Part shown: positions 53,529-62,510 of the stretch, one piece after another
How positions within the stretch are numbered: the stretch's first letter is position 1
How the letters are laid out: every line of letters starts with the position of its first letter
Source of the DNA: Janibacter sp. CX7
GTDB taxonomy: Bacteria; Actinomycetota; Actinomycetes; Actinomycetales; Dermatophilaceae
DNA: 64,000 nucleotides
Direction of reading: 5' to 3'
Assembly: GCF_024362365.1 (NCBI RefSeq)
Contig: NZ_CP101464.1
Location: 2,170,001-2,234,000 of the forward strand
Notes under the pieces: generated by a model
The model's database searches: none
Told to the model about the DNA's origin: nothing
The model's input: the letters and a program-made list of their open reading frames with translations, nothing else
Translations under genes and position numbers: made by a program

Positions 53529-54434
53529 TCAGACCTTGAGATAGCGCCAGAGGGTGACGGTCGACGTGCCGACCGCCAGGACGACGACGCCGACGAGCAG
53601 GAAGGGGGCGATGACCCACACGTCGTTGGACGAGATGAACGCCGTCCCGGAGTTCTCCTGCAGGAGATATCTGTCGAAGAGGGCCCAGGCCGACACCCAG
53701 AGCAGGCCGATCGCCATCACCGCCCCGATGAGGCCCGACGCGACCGTCTCGATGATGAAGGGTGTGCGGATGGTGCGGTTCGACGCACCCACGAGCTTCA
53801 TGATCGCGATCTCGCGGCGACGGGTGAAGGCCGCCTGCCGGATGGTCGTCGCCATGAGCAGCACGGCGGAGACGAGGGTCAGTGCCGCGAGCCCGACCAT
53901 GACGGCGGTGATGATGTTGATCGCCCGGAAGAGCGGGGAGAAGACCTCGCGCAGGTTGGGCACGCTCGCCACACCCGGGGCGCCCTCGAAGGCCGAGGCG
54001 ACGGTCTCGAACTCCTCGGGGTCGGACAGCTGCACGCGATAGCTCGGCGGGATGTCACCGACGCGGATGTGACCGGCGAGCGGGGAGTTCTTGTAGTCCT
54101 GCTTGAAGCGCTTGTACGCCTCCTCCTCGGACTCGTAGTAGACGTCCTTGACGAGCGGGCGCATCTCCTCGAGCTGGGCGGCGACGGACTCCTTCTGGTC
54201 CTGGGTGGCCGCGCCGGTCGAGCAGTTGGGCTGCGCGCTGGTGTCGGTGCACATGTAGACCGAGACCTGCACGCGGTCGTACCAGTAGCCCTTCATCGCA
54301 TCGACCTGGCGCTGCGCGAGCAGGCCGACGCCGAGGAGGTAGAGCGAGATCATGGTCACGAGGATCACCGACACGGCGATCGACTTGTTGCGCCGCAGGC
54401 CGTCCCAGGCGTCGGCGAAGACGGAGGGCTTCAT
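53529..54434 (-). CDS. ftsX: Cell division ABC transporter permease FtsX
   Basis: A 301-residue protein with four membrane helices, one near residue 25 and three after residue 170, and a large extracellular domain between the first two. Family segments are AWDGLRRNKSIAVSVILVTM and EIAIMKLVGASNRTIRTPFIIE. The outer domain contains two cysteines (CTDTSAQPNC). It transmits ATP hydrolysis by FtsE to a cell-wall hydrolase. Confidence 0.95.
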   Translation of the reverse strand: MKPSVFADAWDGLRRNKSIAVSVILVTMISLYLLGVGLLAQRQVDAMKGYWYDRVQVSVYMCTDTSAQPNCSTGAATQDQKESVAAQLEEMRPLVKDVYYESEEEAYKRFKQDYKNSPLAGHIRVGDIPPSYRVQLSDPEEFETVASAFEGAPGVASVPNLREVFSPLFRAINIITAVMVGLAALTLVSAVLLMATTIRQAAFTRRREIAIMKLVGASNRTIRTPFIIETVASGLIGAVMAIGLLWVSAWALFDRYLLQENSGTAFISSNDVWVIAPFLLVGVVVLAVGTSTVTLWRYLKV

Positions 54435-55267
54435 CGCAGCAGGTCCTCCGCGTCGTCGTCCCAGTCGTCCATCGCATGCACCTCACCGATCGGGCGGTCG
54501 TCGGGAGGCGGGACCTCCCCTTCGTCGTGGTGGTCGTCGTGGCGCTCGGCCTCACGCTCGTCGCGGTCACGGGAGTCGACGACCTTGGGCACGTAGCTGC
54601 CGCCCTCCTCGTCGCGGATGATGATGCCGTCCTCGAGCTCGACGACCCGCTTCTGCATCTCGTCGACGATCACGTTGTCGTGCGTGGCCATGACGATCGT
54701 CGTGCCGGAGTCGTGGATGCGACGCAGCAGCTTGACGATCTCGAGGCTTGTCGCGGGGTCGAGGTTGCCCGTGGGCTCGTCGGCGAGGAGCACCGGCGGC
54801 TTGTTGACCACCGCACGGGCGATCGCGACGCGCTGCTGCTCACCACCGGAGAGCTCGTGCGGCATGCGCTTCTCCATCCCGGCGAGGCCGACGAGCTCGA
54901 GGGTCTCGGGGACGAGGGCGCGGATCGCGCGGCGCGGGCGGCCGATGACCTGCAGGGCGAAGGCGACGTTTTGCTGCACGGTCTTGTTGGGCAGCAGGCG
55001 GAAGTCCTGGAAGATCGTGCCCACCTGGCGGCGCAACTGCGGCACCTTGCGCTGCGGCATGCGGCGCAGGTCGTGGCCGCCGACGAGCAGACGCCCGGAG
55101 GTGACGACCTCCTCGCGGATCGCCAGGCGCATGAGCGTGGACTTGCCCGAGCCGCTGGCACCGACGATGAAGACGAACTCCCCGCGGTCGATGTTGAGAT
55201 CGATCTCGTCGAGCGCGGGGTGACTCTGGTTGGGATATCTCTTGGTGACGTTCTCGAAACGGATCAT
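54431..55267 (-). CDS. ftsE: Cell division ATP-binding protein FtsE
   Basis: A 278-residue ABC ATPase with Walker [10 protein letters not shown], signature LSGGEQQR and Walker [10 protein letters not shown]. The normal FtsE ends near residue 225. This one carries about 50 extra residues rich in Asp, Glu, His and Arg ([17 protein letters not shown]). It overlaps ftsX by 4 bp. Confidence 0.95.
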   Translation of the reverse strand: MIRFENVTKRYPNQSHPALDEIDLNIDRGEFVFIVGASGSGKSTLMRLAIREEVVTSGRLLVGGHDLRRMPQRKVPQLRRQVGTIFQDFRLLPNKTVQQNVAFALQVIGRPRRAIRALVPETLELVGLAGMEKRMPHELSGGEQQRVAIARAVVNKPPVLLADEPTGNLDPATSLEIVKLLRRIHDSGTTIVMATHDNVIVDEMQKRVVELEDGIIIRDEEGGSYVPKVVDSRDRDEREAERHDDHHDEGEVPPPDDRPIGEVHAMDDWDDDAEDLLR

Positions 55268-55378
55268 CAGGTGCTCGGGGCCTTACGCGGACGAAGGGGG
55301 GCAAACGGCCGCCTGCAGGATATGTCGCTTCGCTGCGAGCCCGTGACACCCGCGTGACCTCGGCGCGTTAGGTGGCGG

Positions 55379-55588
55379 TCAGGACGGGCTCGCGGCGCCC
55401 GGGACGGCCGGGCGCAGAAGGTCAGCGACCTGGCGGGCCTCCTCGAGGGTGAACCCCGTCCGGGTGTCGTACTCGTCCTCGCCGAGCTCCTGCATGGCCT
55501 CGATGATGTTGGCCCGCAGGAAGCGGCGGGCGTCGTCGTCCAGCTCAAGTCGCAGGCCATCGGCGTCGTCGGCGAGCTGCAGGTGCAT
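55379..55588 (-). CDS. Hypothetical small acidic protein
   Basis: A 69-residue open frame, MHLQLADDADGLRLELDDDA..., with an amphipathic helix and an EEARQVADLLRP segment. I recognise no family. Codon use resembles its neighbours, and it sits just outside the ftsE leader at the edge of the immunity island. Confidence 0.45.
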   Translation of the reverse strand: MHLQLADDADGLRLELDDDARRFLRANIIEAMQELGEDEYDTRTGFTLEEARQVADLLRPAVPGAASPS

Positions 55589-55610
55589 GAGGTCAGGCTA
55601 GGGCCCCTGG

Positions 55611-55936
55611 TCAGGCGGTGTGGTTGCTCTCGCAGTCGTCGGGTCGATGCTTGAGATCGTGGGCGGCGTTGGCCGCGATCTCACGGAACTCGACCACGTC
55701 GATCTGGTCGTCATCGCGATCTTCGCCGTGGGCAGGATCCGCATCGAGCACGAGATCCTCGAGGCCGAAGAGGACCCGCTGGAGGATCGCGTAGCGAACG
55801 TCGTCCCGAGGCGGGCGTCCGATGTCATCGTCGCGTAGAACTGGGACCGGAAGGCCGCAGCCTCGACGGCACCGTTGAGGAAGGTGTCGAAGAGCGCCGA
55901 GTATGTCTTGTCCAGGACTCCGAGTTCGTCATTCAT
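55611..55936 (-). pseudogene. Immunity-like protein, frameshifted
   Basis: The first part (MNDELGVLDKTYSALFDTFLNGAVEAA...FRSQFYA) and a second part in another frame (DDDIGRPPRDDVRYAILQRVLFGLEDLVLDAD..., ending NHTA at 55611) join into one protein of about 108 residues if one base is added near 55831-55836. Together they resemble colicin-immunity-type small helical proteins; this resemblance is by pattern only. Confidence 0.55.
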
Positions 55937-55955
55937 GGCATCTGGCCCCATCCCG

Positions 55956-56411
55956 CTAGGCGTTCGGTTCGTACATCACCACGGTGGGCCCGTACTGCTC
56001 GATGACTTCGACGACGATGTTGCGGTCAGGGAAGTCGGCTGCTGCCCTCGCCCGCCAGCACTCGGCGATGAACTCAGCCGCCATGTTGTCGCTGTCGTCA
56101 GGGCCCTCCCCTTCCACCTCGAGCTCGTCCCAGACAACGAAGTGGTTGACCACACGGGACAAGGCTGCTCGATCGTCTCCCAGACGCTCACGCCAGTCAT
56201 CGAGCGTCTTCTGGGAGAAGCCCGAATATCGAGCCTTGATGAACACCAGCCCGTCGACTTCGATGAGCTCTGGGAAGGCGATGTCTGCGACAGCGACAAG
56301 ACCAGCCACTCCCACCTTGTACTTGACGTACAAGCCCACGTTCCCGGGCGGCTCGAGTCCGTTGACCCAAGCTGCAACCGTGGGGTCCTCCATGGCATCG
56401 AATCGCCTCAC
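55956..56411 (-). CDS. Unknown protein of the immunity island
   Basis: A 151-residue protein from the GTG at 56411, which overlaps the previous stop (GTGA). An ATG at 56393 is an alternative. Segments such as DIAFPELIEVDGLVFIKARYSGFSQ and an acidic second half give no family match. GC content is visibly lower than in the flanking genes. Coupling to the CdiI-like gene suggests a shared immunity role (inference). Confidence 0.65.
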   Translation of the reverse strand: MRRFDAMEDPTVAAWVNGLEPPGNVGLYVKYKVGVAGLVAVADIAFPELIEVDGLVFIKARYSGFSQKTLDDWRERLGDDRAALSRVVNHFVVWDELEVEGEGPDDSDNMAAEFIAECWRARAAADFPDRNIVVEVIEQYGPTVVMYEPNA

Positions 56412-57040
56412 CGGTTGTCCGCCTCCCTTCGCAGGAGCCCTTGTCCCGCGGACTGCCGGATCTCGAAGGACGGCTCCGGCGCGTCCGGACCCGCTGGCGT
56501 GAACATCCGCACCCGGGGCGTGGCAATGCTGATCCTGCCGTTGCTCTCCCCCACCCACAACACGGGCTGGCCGATCGCGAGACGTGCCTGGTCGACATCG
56601 GTGAGACCACGTCCCCCAGACGCAGAGCACATCATCCCGGAGGTGAAAACGACCACCGTGTCACCGACGACCACGCCCACCGGCGGGCCCTCCACCACCG
56701 CGCTGACCTGCTGACCCACCAGATCTGAATACGGGGCGACCGGGACGACCGCGCGCTCCAGAGCCCGCTCGGCGACCATGCCAAGGAAGTCTCGGCCGGT
56801 CTGGCCGTGGGCCTCGTATGCGTACCCGTTGTGCAAGGCTGCAAGCACCGCGTCGAGGGGCACCTCTGCGTTGGTCGAGAGCAGTTGATCGACCTCCCGA
56901 GGCACCCGCGCGCAGAACACCGGGTCCGCCGTGTACATGGCGATGACGTCCTCCGCATCGCCGAAGATGTCTTCGTAGTCCTGGTTGAAGCCGCCCGTCA
57001 GCAGGTCGGCCAGCGCCGGGTACTCGAGCTCAAGATCCAT
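56408..57040 (-). CDS. CdiI-like contact-dependent inhibition immunity protein
   Basis: A 210-residue protein. Residues 1-95 match the CdiI_2-type pattern: EYPALADLLTGGFNQDYEDIFGDAEDVIAMY, then ARVPREVDQLL. Residues 110-200 form a second beta-rich domain with VVEGPPVGVVVGDTVVVFTSG. The neighbouring gene at 57096 has the same two-domain order, so they are paralogs. Confidence 0.68.
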   Translation of the reverse strand: MDLELEYPALADLLTGGFNQDYEDIFGDAEDVIAMYTADPVFCARVPREVDQLLSTNAEVPLDAVLAALHNGYAYEAHGQTGRDFLGMVAERALERAVVPVAPYSDLVGQQVSAVVEGPPVGVVVGDTVVVFTSGMMCSASGGRGLTDVDQARLAIGQPVLWVGESNGRISIATPRVRMFTPAGPDAPEPSFEIRQSAGQGLLRREADNR

Positions 57041-57095
57041 GTGTCGTCCTCACCGTGTCAGGCAGCAGTCCAATGCGCGTTGATCTTCAGGCGCT

Positions 57096-57704
57096 TCACG
57101 AGGTGACCGGATCGAGTTCGATCCTCCACCCGGCAGCCCCTTCCGACGGCTCGCTGACCAGCGCAACGTTGGCCGTGCCGAGCCGCAACCGCTGATCGGC
57201 CACGTAGGCGGTCAAGATCGACTCACCGACGAGACGCTGCAGCCCTGGCGCTGCTTCACCCGGGCCGGAAGTCCCGCCATCATCAGCCGCGTAGAAACTC
57301 ACGCCCGACTCGAAGACCACTCGTACACCGTCGGAGACCAAGGCCACCGGACCCTGCCACTCCACGGTGGTGATCGTCCTCCCCCAGAGCACGTCGACGT
57401 AGGCGACATCGGGCACTTCGGACCTCACCTGGTCGGCGACGGCAGTCAGCCACTGGGACGCGGTGAGGCCGTCCTCGGTGTAGTCGTAGGTGTTGCCCAT
57501 GGCCGTGAGAGCGTCGTCCAGGTCCTCGCCACGAAACTCTGACAGGAGGCGCTCGACCTCCCCGGGGATGCGGGCGCAGAAGAGGGGGTTGTGGGTGAAG
57601 GCACTGACGACGCCCTCGGGCGACCCGTCGATGTCCCAGAAGTCCTGGTTGAACCCGGCAGACATCAGGTTCCGCAGCGCGGGGTACTTCTCCTCCAGTG
57701 ACAT
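57096..57704 (-). CDS. CdiI-like immunity protein, paralog
   Basis: A 202-residue protein from the ATG at 57704. It begins MSLEEKYPALRNLMSAGFNQDFWDIDGSPEGVV, closely parallel to the next gene, and carries the same type of C-terminal beta-rich domain (WQGPVALVSDGVRVVFESG). It starts inside the 3' end of the frameshifted toxin fragment, as an immunity gene usually does behind its toxin. Confidence 0.7.
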   Translation of the reverse strand: MSLEEKYPALRNLMSAGFNQDFWDIDGSPEGVVSAFTHNPLFCARIPGEVERLLSEFRGEDLDDALTAMGNTYDYTEDGLTASQWLTAVADQVRSEVPDVAYVDVLWGRTITTVEWQGPVALVSDGVRVVFESGVSFYAADDGGTSGPGEAAPGLQRLVGESILTAYVADQRLRLGTANVALVSEPSEGAAGWRIELDPVTS

Positions 57705-58010
57705 GTGCAACCTCTCCACGGTGTGGGATGGGAGGTCAGGATCCGGTAGCCCTTGGGCATGTTGGGATCCTTGACGATCACGACCTTGCTGCCGCTGACC
57801 TCGGACACGTCGTCGCTCTTCTTCGGGACATGTCGACCGGTCTCGCCCCTTCGCCATGCCCCGCTCACCCAGCTCGGCCCAGACGCCGCTCGACGCCCCC
57901 GGCCGGCGCCCGGCGTCGAGCACGACGTCCCAGGCCTCACGACTGATGGCCGTCGCCTTGACGGCCGTCCCCTTCGGGTCCATGCCGCCCCCTGATGGTC
58001 CGTCGACCAC
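57665..58010 (-). pseudogene. C-terminal toxin-module remnant, frameshifted
   Basis: Two frames join at a run of four G on the coding strand (near plus 57853). The first reads GVWAELGERGMAKG and the second GETGRHVPKKSDDV...KVVIVKDPNMPKGYRILTSHPTP. Deleting one G makes them continuous. The ending resembles C-terminal nuclease domains of polymorphic toxins (CdiA-CT/Rhs-CT), but I cannot name the subtype. No delivery domain precedes it. Confidence 0.5.
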
Positions 58011-58100
58011 CGTAGGCGCATCGCGCGCATCACGCAGCGGGGAGAACTCCCCATCCGCGGCTCGGCCGCGGGCGGCCGCTCATCTCACGGAGCGGGAGGA

Positions 58101-59213
58101 TCAGTCCTCGGACTTGGCCTGCTCGATGCGCCAGCGGATGCCGGCCTCGATGAAGCCGTCGATGTCACCGTCGAAGACGGCGGAGGGGTTGCCGGTCTCG
58201 TGCTCGGTCCGCAGGTCCTTGACCATCTGGTAGGGGTTGAGGACGTACGAGCGCATCTGGTCGCCCCAGCTGGCCTTGACGTCGCCGGCCAGTTCCTTGC
58301 GCTCGGCGGCCTCCTCGGCCTTCTTCTGCAGGAGCAGTCGCGACTGCATGACGCGCAGCGCGGCGGCGCGGTTCTGGATCTGCGACTTCTCGTTCTGCAT
58401 CGACACGACGATGCCCGTCGGGATGTGCGTCATGCGCACGGCGGAGTCGGTCGTGTTGACCGACTGGCCGCCGGGACCGGAGGAGCGGAAGACGTCGATC
58501 TTCAGCTCGTTGTCCGGGATCTCGATGGAGTCGGTGCCCTCGATGAGCGGGATGACCTCGACCGCGGCGAAGGAGGTCTGGCGCCGGCCCTGGTTGTCGA
58601 AGGGAGAGATGCGCACCAGACGGTGGGTCCCCCCTTCGACCGAGAGGTTGCCGTAGGCGTAGGGGACGTTGACCTCGAAGGTGGCCGACTTCAGGCCCGC
58701 CTCCTCGGCGTAGGAGGTGTCCATGACCTTCGTCGGGTAGCCGTGGCGCTCGGCCCAGCGCAGGTACATGCGCATGAGCATCTCAGCGAAGTCGGCGGCG
58801 TCGACGCCACCGGCGCCGGCGCGGATCGTCACGACGGCCTCGCGCTCGTCGTACTCGCCAGACAGCAGAGTGCGCACCTCGAGCTGGCCGACCGCCTTGG
58901 CGACCTTGGCCAACTCACCCTCGGCCTCGGTGAGGGTGTCGGCGTCGCCCTCCTCGGTCCCGAGCTCGACGAGCGCCTCGAGGTCGTCGATGCGCGCGTC
59001 CATCGCATTGATCCGGTCGAGCTCGGCGTTCGCCCGGGAGAGCTTGGAGGTGACGACCTGGGCGGACTCGGGGTCGTCCCAGAGGTCGGGGGCGGCGGCC
59101 TGCTGCTCGAGCTCCGCGATCTGCGCCTCGAGGGCAGGGACGTCGGACACCTCCCGCACCGACCCCATGGTCGTGCGCAGGTGCTTGATCTCGGTCTCGA
59201 AGTCGACAGCCAC
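58101..59213 (-). CDS. prfB: Peptide chain release factor 2
   Basis: A 370-residue release factor for UGA and UAA. The codon-recognition tripeptide SPF is in [12 protein letters not shown] and the catalytic GGQ in [19 protein letters not shown]. The frame is continuous, with no programmed-frameshift stop near codon 25 as seen in E. coli. Confidence 0.97.
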   Translation of the reverse strand: MAVDFETEIKHLRTTMGSVREVSDVPALEAQIAELEQQAAAPDLWDDPESAQVVTSKLSRANAELDRINAMDARIDDLEALVELGTEEGDADTLTEAEGELAKVAKAVGQLEVRTLLSGEYDEREAVVTIRAGAGGVDAADFAEMLMRMYLRWAERHGYPTKVMDTSYAEEAGLKSATFEVNVPYAYGNLSVEGGTHRLVRISPFDNQGRRQTSFAAVEVIPLIEGTDSIEIPDNELKIDVFRSSGPGGQSVNTTDSAVRMTHIPTGIVVSMQNEKSQIQNRAAALRVMQSRLLLQKKAEEAAERKELAGDVKASWGDQMRSYVLNPYQMVKDLRTEHETGNPSAVFDGDIDGFIEAGIRWRIEQAKSED

Positions 59214-59248
59214 GACAGGTCACCTTACGGCAGGAGCAGCCCGCTTCC

Positions 59249-60655
59249 CTACGTCGGCTGGGCGCTGCGGCTCTCCCGCGGGTCGCTGGCGATGAACTGG
59301 TTGATCCACCGCGCCCGGGGGTCGCGGTCGATGAGCAGGCTCTTGACGAGCAGGGTGCACGGGATCGCCAGGAGGGCACCCAGCGCACCGAAGACGTAGG
59401 CCCAGAAGACGAGGGAGAGGAAGGCGGTCGTCGCGTTGATGCCGACCGCGTCACCGGTGAACTTCGGCTGGAAGATCGACTGGATGACGAAGTTGACGAC
59501 GCAGTAGATCGCGATGACCCAGATCATCGTCGACACCCCGCCCGACAGCAGCGCGATGAAGGCCGGTGGGATGAGGCCGAGGACGAAGCCGATGTTGGGG
59601 ATGTAGTTGGTGACGAAGGCGAGCAGACCGAAGGTCATCGCCAACGGCACCCCCAGCCAGACGAGCGCGAAGTAGTCGATGACGGCGACGATGATGCCGA
59701 AGACGGTCGAGACGATCCAGTACTTGCGCACCCGGTAGCCGAAGTCGACGAGGGCGTCGGCGACGTCGGGCTTGTGCCGGTGGATGGCCGACAAGCGCCC
59801 CTTGAAGCCGCCGGCGTCCATGACGAGGAAGATCATCACCGTCAGCAGGAAGAGCATCGTCGTCGTCAGGCCGGTGATCGTGTTGGCGAGCGACGTCGCC
59901 AGGCCGGTGAGGTTGCGCAGGTCGAAGTTCGAGATCGCCTCGTCGATCTCCTGGGCCTCGATGCCCTGCTCGAGCAGCAGATCGCGTCCGTCGCGCACCA
60001 GCCCGGTGAAGGTGCTCGTGTACTCCGGCCTGGCCAGCTCGGTCGCGAAGCGGCTCGCCGCCAGGCCGATGGACGCTCCGAGGAAGGCGAGGATCCCGTA
60101 GAGCATGACGATGAGCAGCAGCCCGGAGATGATCGAGCCGAGGAAGCGGCGCAGGACCTTGTAGACCGGGTAGACGGCGATGATCAGGGTCATCGCGAGG
60201 AAGGTCGGCGCGATGATGCCCGACACCTCCCGCAGGCCGGAGATCGCCACGGCTCCGGCGGCCAGCCCGAGCAGGATCGTCAGGGTCGGCGACAGCGACA
60301 CCCGCACCCGCGACTCCTCCTCGGGCGCCTCGTGCTCATGGGTCGGGTCGGGTGTGCGCGTCGCGGCGACGGGGATGGTCTCGGCGTCGTCGTCGGCCTC
60401 GTCGGCCGGCCGCACCTCCCCGTCGGTGGTCTGGACGACCTCGTCCTCCCCATCCCGGTCGTTGAGGAGCTCGCTCTGAGAGTCCCCATCCCGGTCGCTG
60501 AGGAGCTCGCTCTGCGAGCGTCTCGAAGCGACATCCGAAGGGGGGTCCGTCACCTTGTCCGGCTCCGCGTCGGGCTCCTCGTGAACGGGCGCCTCGACGA
60601 CATCGGCCTCGACACCGTCCGGCTGCGCGTCCTCCCCCGACCGTTCTTGCTCCAC
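59249..60655 (-). CDS. AI-2E-type transporter family membrane protein
   Basis: A 468-residue protein. Residues 1-130 are acidic and disordered and contain a 12-residue tandem repeat (SQSELLSDRDGD/SQSELLNDRDGE). The rest has eight membrane helices and the family segments FVTNYIPNIGFVLGLIPPAFIALLSGG and AYVFGALGALLAIPCTLL. The family includes autoinducer exporters and Na+/H+ antiporters; which function applies is open. Confidence 0.85.
   Translation of the reverse strand: MEQERSGEDAQPDGVEADVVEAPVHEEPDAEPDKVTDPPSDVASRRSQSELLSDRDGDSQSELLNDRDGEDEVVQTTDGEVRPADEADDDAETIPVAATRTPDPTHEHEAPEEESRVRVSLSPTLTILLGLAAGAVAISGLREVSGIIAPTFLAMTLIIAVYPVYKVLRRFLGSIISGLLLIVMLYGILAFLGASIGLAASRFATELARPEYTSTFTGLVRDGRDLLLEQGIEAQEIDEAISNFDLRNLTGLATSLANTITGLTTTMLFLLTVMIFLVMDAGGFKGRLSAIHRHKPDVADALVDFGYRVRKYWIVSTVFGIIVAVIDYFALVWLGVPLAMTFGLLAFVTNYIPNIGFVLGLIPPAFIALLSGGVSTMIWVIAIYCVVNFVIQSIFQPKFTGDAVGINATTAFLSLVFWAYVFGALGALLAIPCTLLVKSLLIDRDPRARWINQFIASDPRESRSAQPT
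60447..60518. repeat. 36-bp tandem duplication inside a coding sequence
   Basis: Unit 1 (60447-60482) and unit 2 (60483-60518) differ at two positions and encode the 12-residue repeat of the AI-2E-type protein. Unit 2 runs into copy 3 of the 35-nt hairpin repeat. Confidence 0.8.
60496..60530. repeat. 35-nt hairpin repeat, copy 3, inside a gene
   Basis: CGCTGAGGA, stem GCTCGC, loop TCT, stem GCGAGC, then GTCTCGAAGCG. The outer bases also changed together (CCC...GGG to CGC...GCG), keeping pairing. The copy is translated as part of the AI-2E-type protein. Confidence 0.75.
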
Positions 60656-60789
60656 GCGTGCATCCTCCTGGACGAGATGGTGCGGTCTCCCCGCCGGCTC
60701 ATCGTGTCACCTCGGGGGGCCGTATGGGAGTAGGGCCGTCAGCCCCCGACGAGCACGACGGGCCGTCGGCCCTGTGCTTGGCTGCTCGC

Positions 60790-61596
60790 ATGACCCACCC
60801 ACACGTTGTGCGCCACGGAACCGGAGTCCCCCTCATCGCGGTCCACGGCAACGGTGTCGACCACCGCCTGCTCCTCGCCCTGGACGACTCCCTGGCCGAG
60901 GGCGGCGCCTGGGAGCGCACCTACCTCGACCTGCCCGGCTTCGGCAGCACCCCGGCCCTGACCGGCGAAGGGGGCCTGCCCCACCTCGCGCAGTGGCTCA
61001 CCGAGACCACCTCCACACTGGTCGGCTCGGCCCCCTTCGCGCTCGTCGCCAACTCCCTCGGCGGACTGCTCGCCCGGCACCTCCTGGCCCAGTTCGGCGA
61101 CCAGGTCCTCGGACTGGCCCTGATCGCACCCGTGGTCGACCCCGACGCCTCCCGCCGCACCCGGCCCGAGCGCACCGTCGTCGACCGCGACGAGGAGCTC
61201 CTCGCCGAGCTGACGGATGCGGACCGTGACGAGTTCACCGGCATGGCGGTGCGGCAGACCCGTGACTCGTGGGCTGCCTTCGAGCGCTGGGCGCTGCCGG
61301 GTGTACGCGCAGCCGACCCGGCCGCGATGCAGCGGCTCGGCGCCGACTACGCGCTCGGCACCGTCCCAGAGGAGAGCGGCCCCACCTTTCGGGGGCCGAC
61401 ACTCCTCGTGGCCGGACGGCAGGACCACGTCGTCGGCTACGAGGACCAGCTGCGGCTGCTCCCCCACTACCCGCGTGCGAGCGCACTCGTCGTCGACGCG
61501 GCCGGGCACAACGTCCACCTCGAGCAGCCCGCGATCGTCGGTGCCGCCGTCGCCGACTGGGCACGCCGAACCCACCCCGACACGCAGGCTCCCTGA
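60790..61596 (+). CDS. Alpha/beta hydrolase
   Basis: A 268-residue protein from the ATG at 60790. The oxyanion segment is VHGNGVDH, the nucleophile elbow is ANSLGGL, the acid lies in AGRQDHVVG and the base in AGHNVHLEQP. No substrate can be assigned. It is convergent with the TadE-like gene. Confidence 0.85.
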   Translation: MTHPHVVRHGTGVPLIAVHGNGVDHRLLLALDDSLAEGGAWERTYLDLPGFGSTPALTGEGGLPHLAQWLTETTSTLVGSAPFALVANSLGGLLARHLLAQFGDQVLGLALIAPVVDPDASRRTRPERTVVDRDEELLAELTDADRDEFTGMAVRQTRDSWAAFERWALPGVRAADPAAMQRLGADYALGTVPEESGPTFRGPTLLVAGRQDHVVGYEDQLRLLPHYPRASALVVDAAGHNVHLEQPAIVGAAVADWARRTHPDTQAP

Positions 61597-61605
61597 CCCG
61601 CCCGG

Positions 61606-62196
61606 CTACCCGGGTGTCACGCCGGCCCGGGCCCGGGACTCGACGGTCACGGTGACAGAGCCGCTTATGGTCCGCAGCAGTCCCCCGATGAGCGGCAGGT
61701 CCGCCTCGCCGGACAGGCGCACCACCGCTGTCCGGCCGTCGGGGCTGCCGGTCCCGCTCGCGACCTTCCAGCTCTCCAGGCCGTGGGGCCGGGAGCGCCC
61801 GGCGAGGTGGTCGGCGGCGCTCGCCTGCACGGTCGCGTCGTCGAGCGGCAGGTCCGTGCCCAGACCGCGGTCGTAGACGAGCTTGGCGCTGTCGTCCGTC
61901 GCGTCGAGGGCCGCGGCCGTGGTGTCGACCCGCGCCGTCACGTCACCCGCGAAGCGGGCGGACAGGCTGCGGCCGATGAGGTCCTCGGTCCGGCCGGCGC
62001 CCTCCTGGGGCGTCGACCCCTCGCGTGCGCCGTAGCGAGCCCCCTCCGAGGCGCACGAGATGAGGGTGTTGCGCACGTGCAGCGTCAGCCCGAGCTGGAA
62101 GACCCCGAGGAAGACGAAGAGCAGCAGTGCAGAGGTCATCGTGAAGTCGGCGACGGCCGACCCACGATCGTCGTGCAGCCTCGCGGCACCGATCAA
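61606..62196 (-). CDS. TadE-like pilus assembly protein
   Basis: A 196-residue pseudopilin-like protein with a short N-terminus, DDRGSAVADFTMTSALLLFVFLGVFQLGLTLHVRN membrane helix and a secreted domain. The processing-site region GSAVADF is typical of TadE-type minor pilins. It overlaps the small gene upstream by 4 bp. Confidence 0.78.
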   Translation of the reverse strand: MIGAARLHDDRGSAVADFTMTSALLLFVFLGVFQLGLTLHVRNTLISCASEGARYGAREGSTPQEGAGRTEDLIGRSLSARFAGDVTARVDTTAAALDATDDSAKLVYDRGLGTDLPLDDATVQASAADHLAGRSRPHGLESWKVASGTGSPDGRTAVVRLSGEADLPLIGGLLRTISGSVTVTVESRARAGVTPG

Positions 62197-62417
62197 TTGT
62201 GGACCTGGTCGGGGCCGGTGACCCCGGTGATCGCGCGCTCGAACATGCCCTTGAGCTGCTCACCCGCGATGGCCCAGATGCCGGTGACGAGGGCCGCGGT
62301 CATGAGGGTGATGAGGACCCAGCCGGGCACGTCGCCCGTCTCGTCGTCGAGCCGCGCAGTGGCCCGCCGCACGGCATCGGTGAGGCGGACGTGCGCCTTG
62401 ATGAGCTGGTCGTTCAT
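62193..62417 (-). CDS. Flp-pilin-like small membrane protein
   Basis: A 74-residue protein with one hydrophobic helix (GWVLITLMTAALVTGIWAIA) and a strong AAGGAG ribosome-binding site. It occupies the place of the Flp/TadE small subunits between tadC and tadE. Confidence 0.7.
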   Translation of the reverse strand: MNDQLIKAHVRLTDAVRRATARLDDETGDVPGWVLITLMTAALVTGIWAIAGEQLKGMFERAITGVTGPDQVHN

Positions 62418-62447
62418 GGTGTTTCTCCTTGGTGGCGTGCTGGTCGG

Positions 62448-62510
62448 TCACATCTGGAACTGGAAGAAGCCGAGGCCCGGGAACATGGCGAAGAGGATGG
62501 TGACGGCCGC
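62448..62510 (-). pseudogene. 3' end of a tadC-like gene, truncated
   Basis: Only the last 20 codons remain, reading AVTILFAMFPGLGFFQFQM before TGA, the usual C-terminus of TadC-type inner-membrane proteins. Upstream the reading frame enters sequence of the opposite-strand excalibur gene. Confidence 0.55.

Noticed and set aside
58101..59213. Programmed +1 frameshift in prfB
   Set aside because: The reading frame is continuous and no early UGA with a slippery CUU is present.
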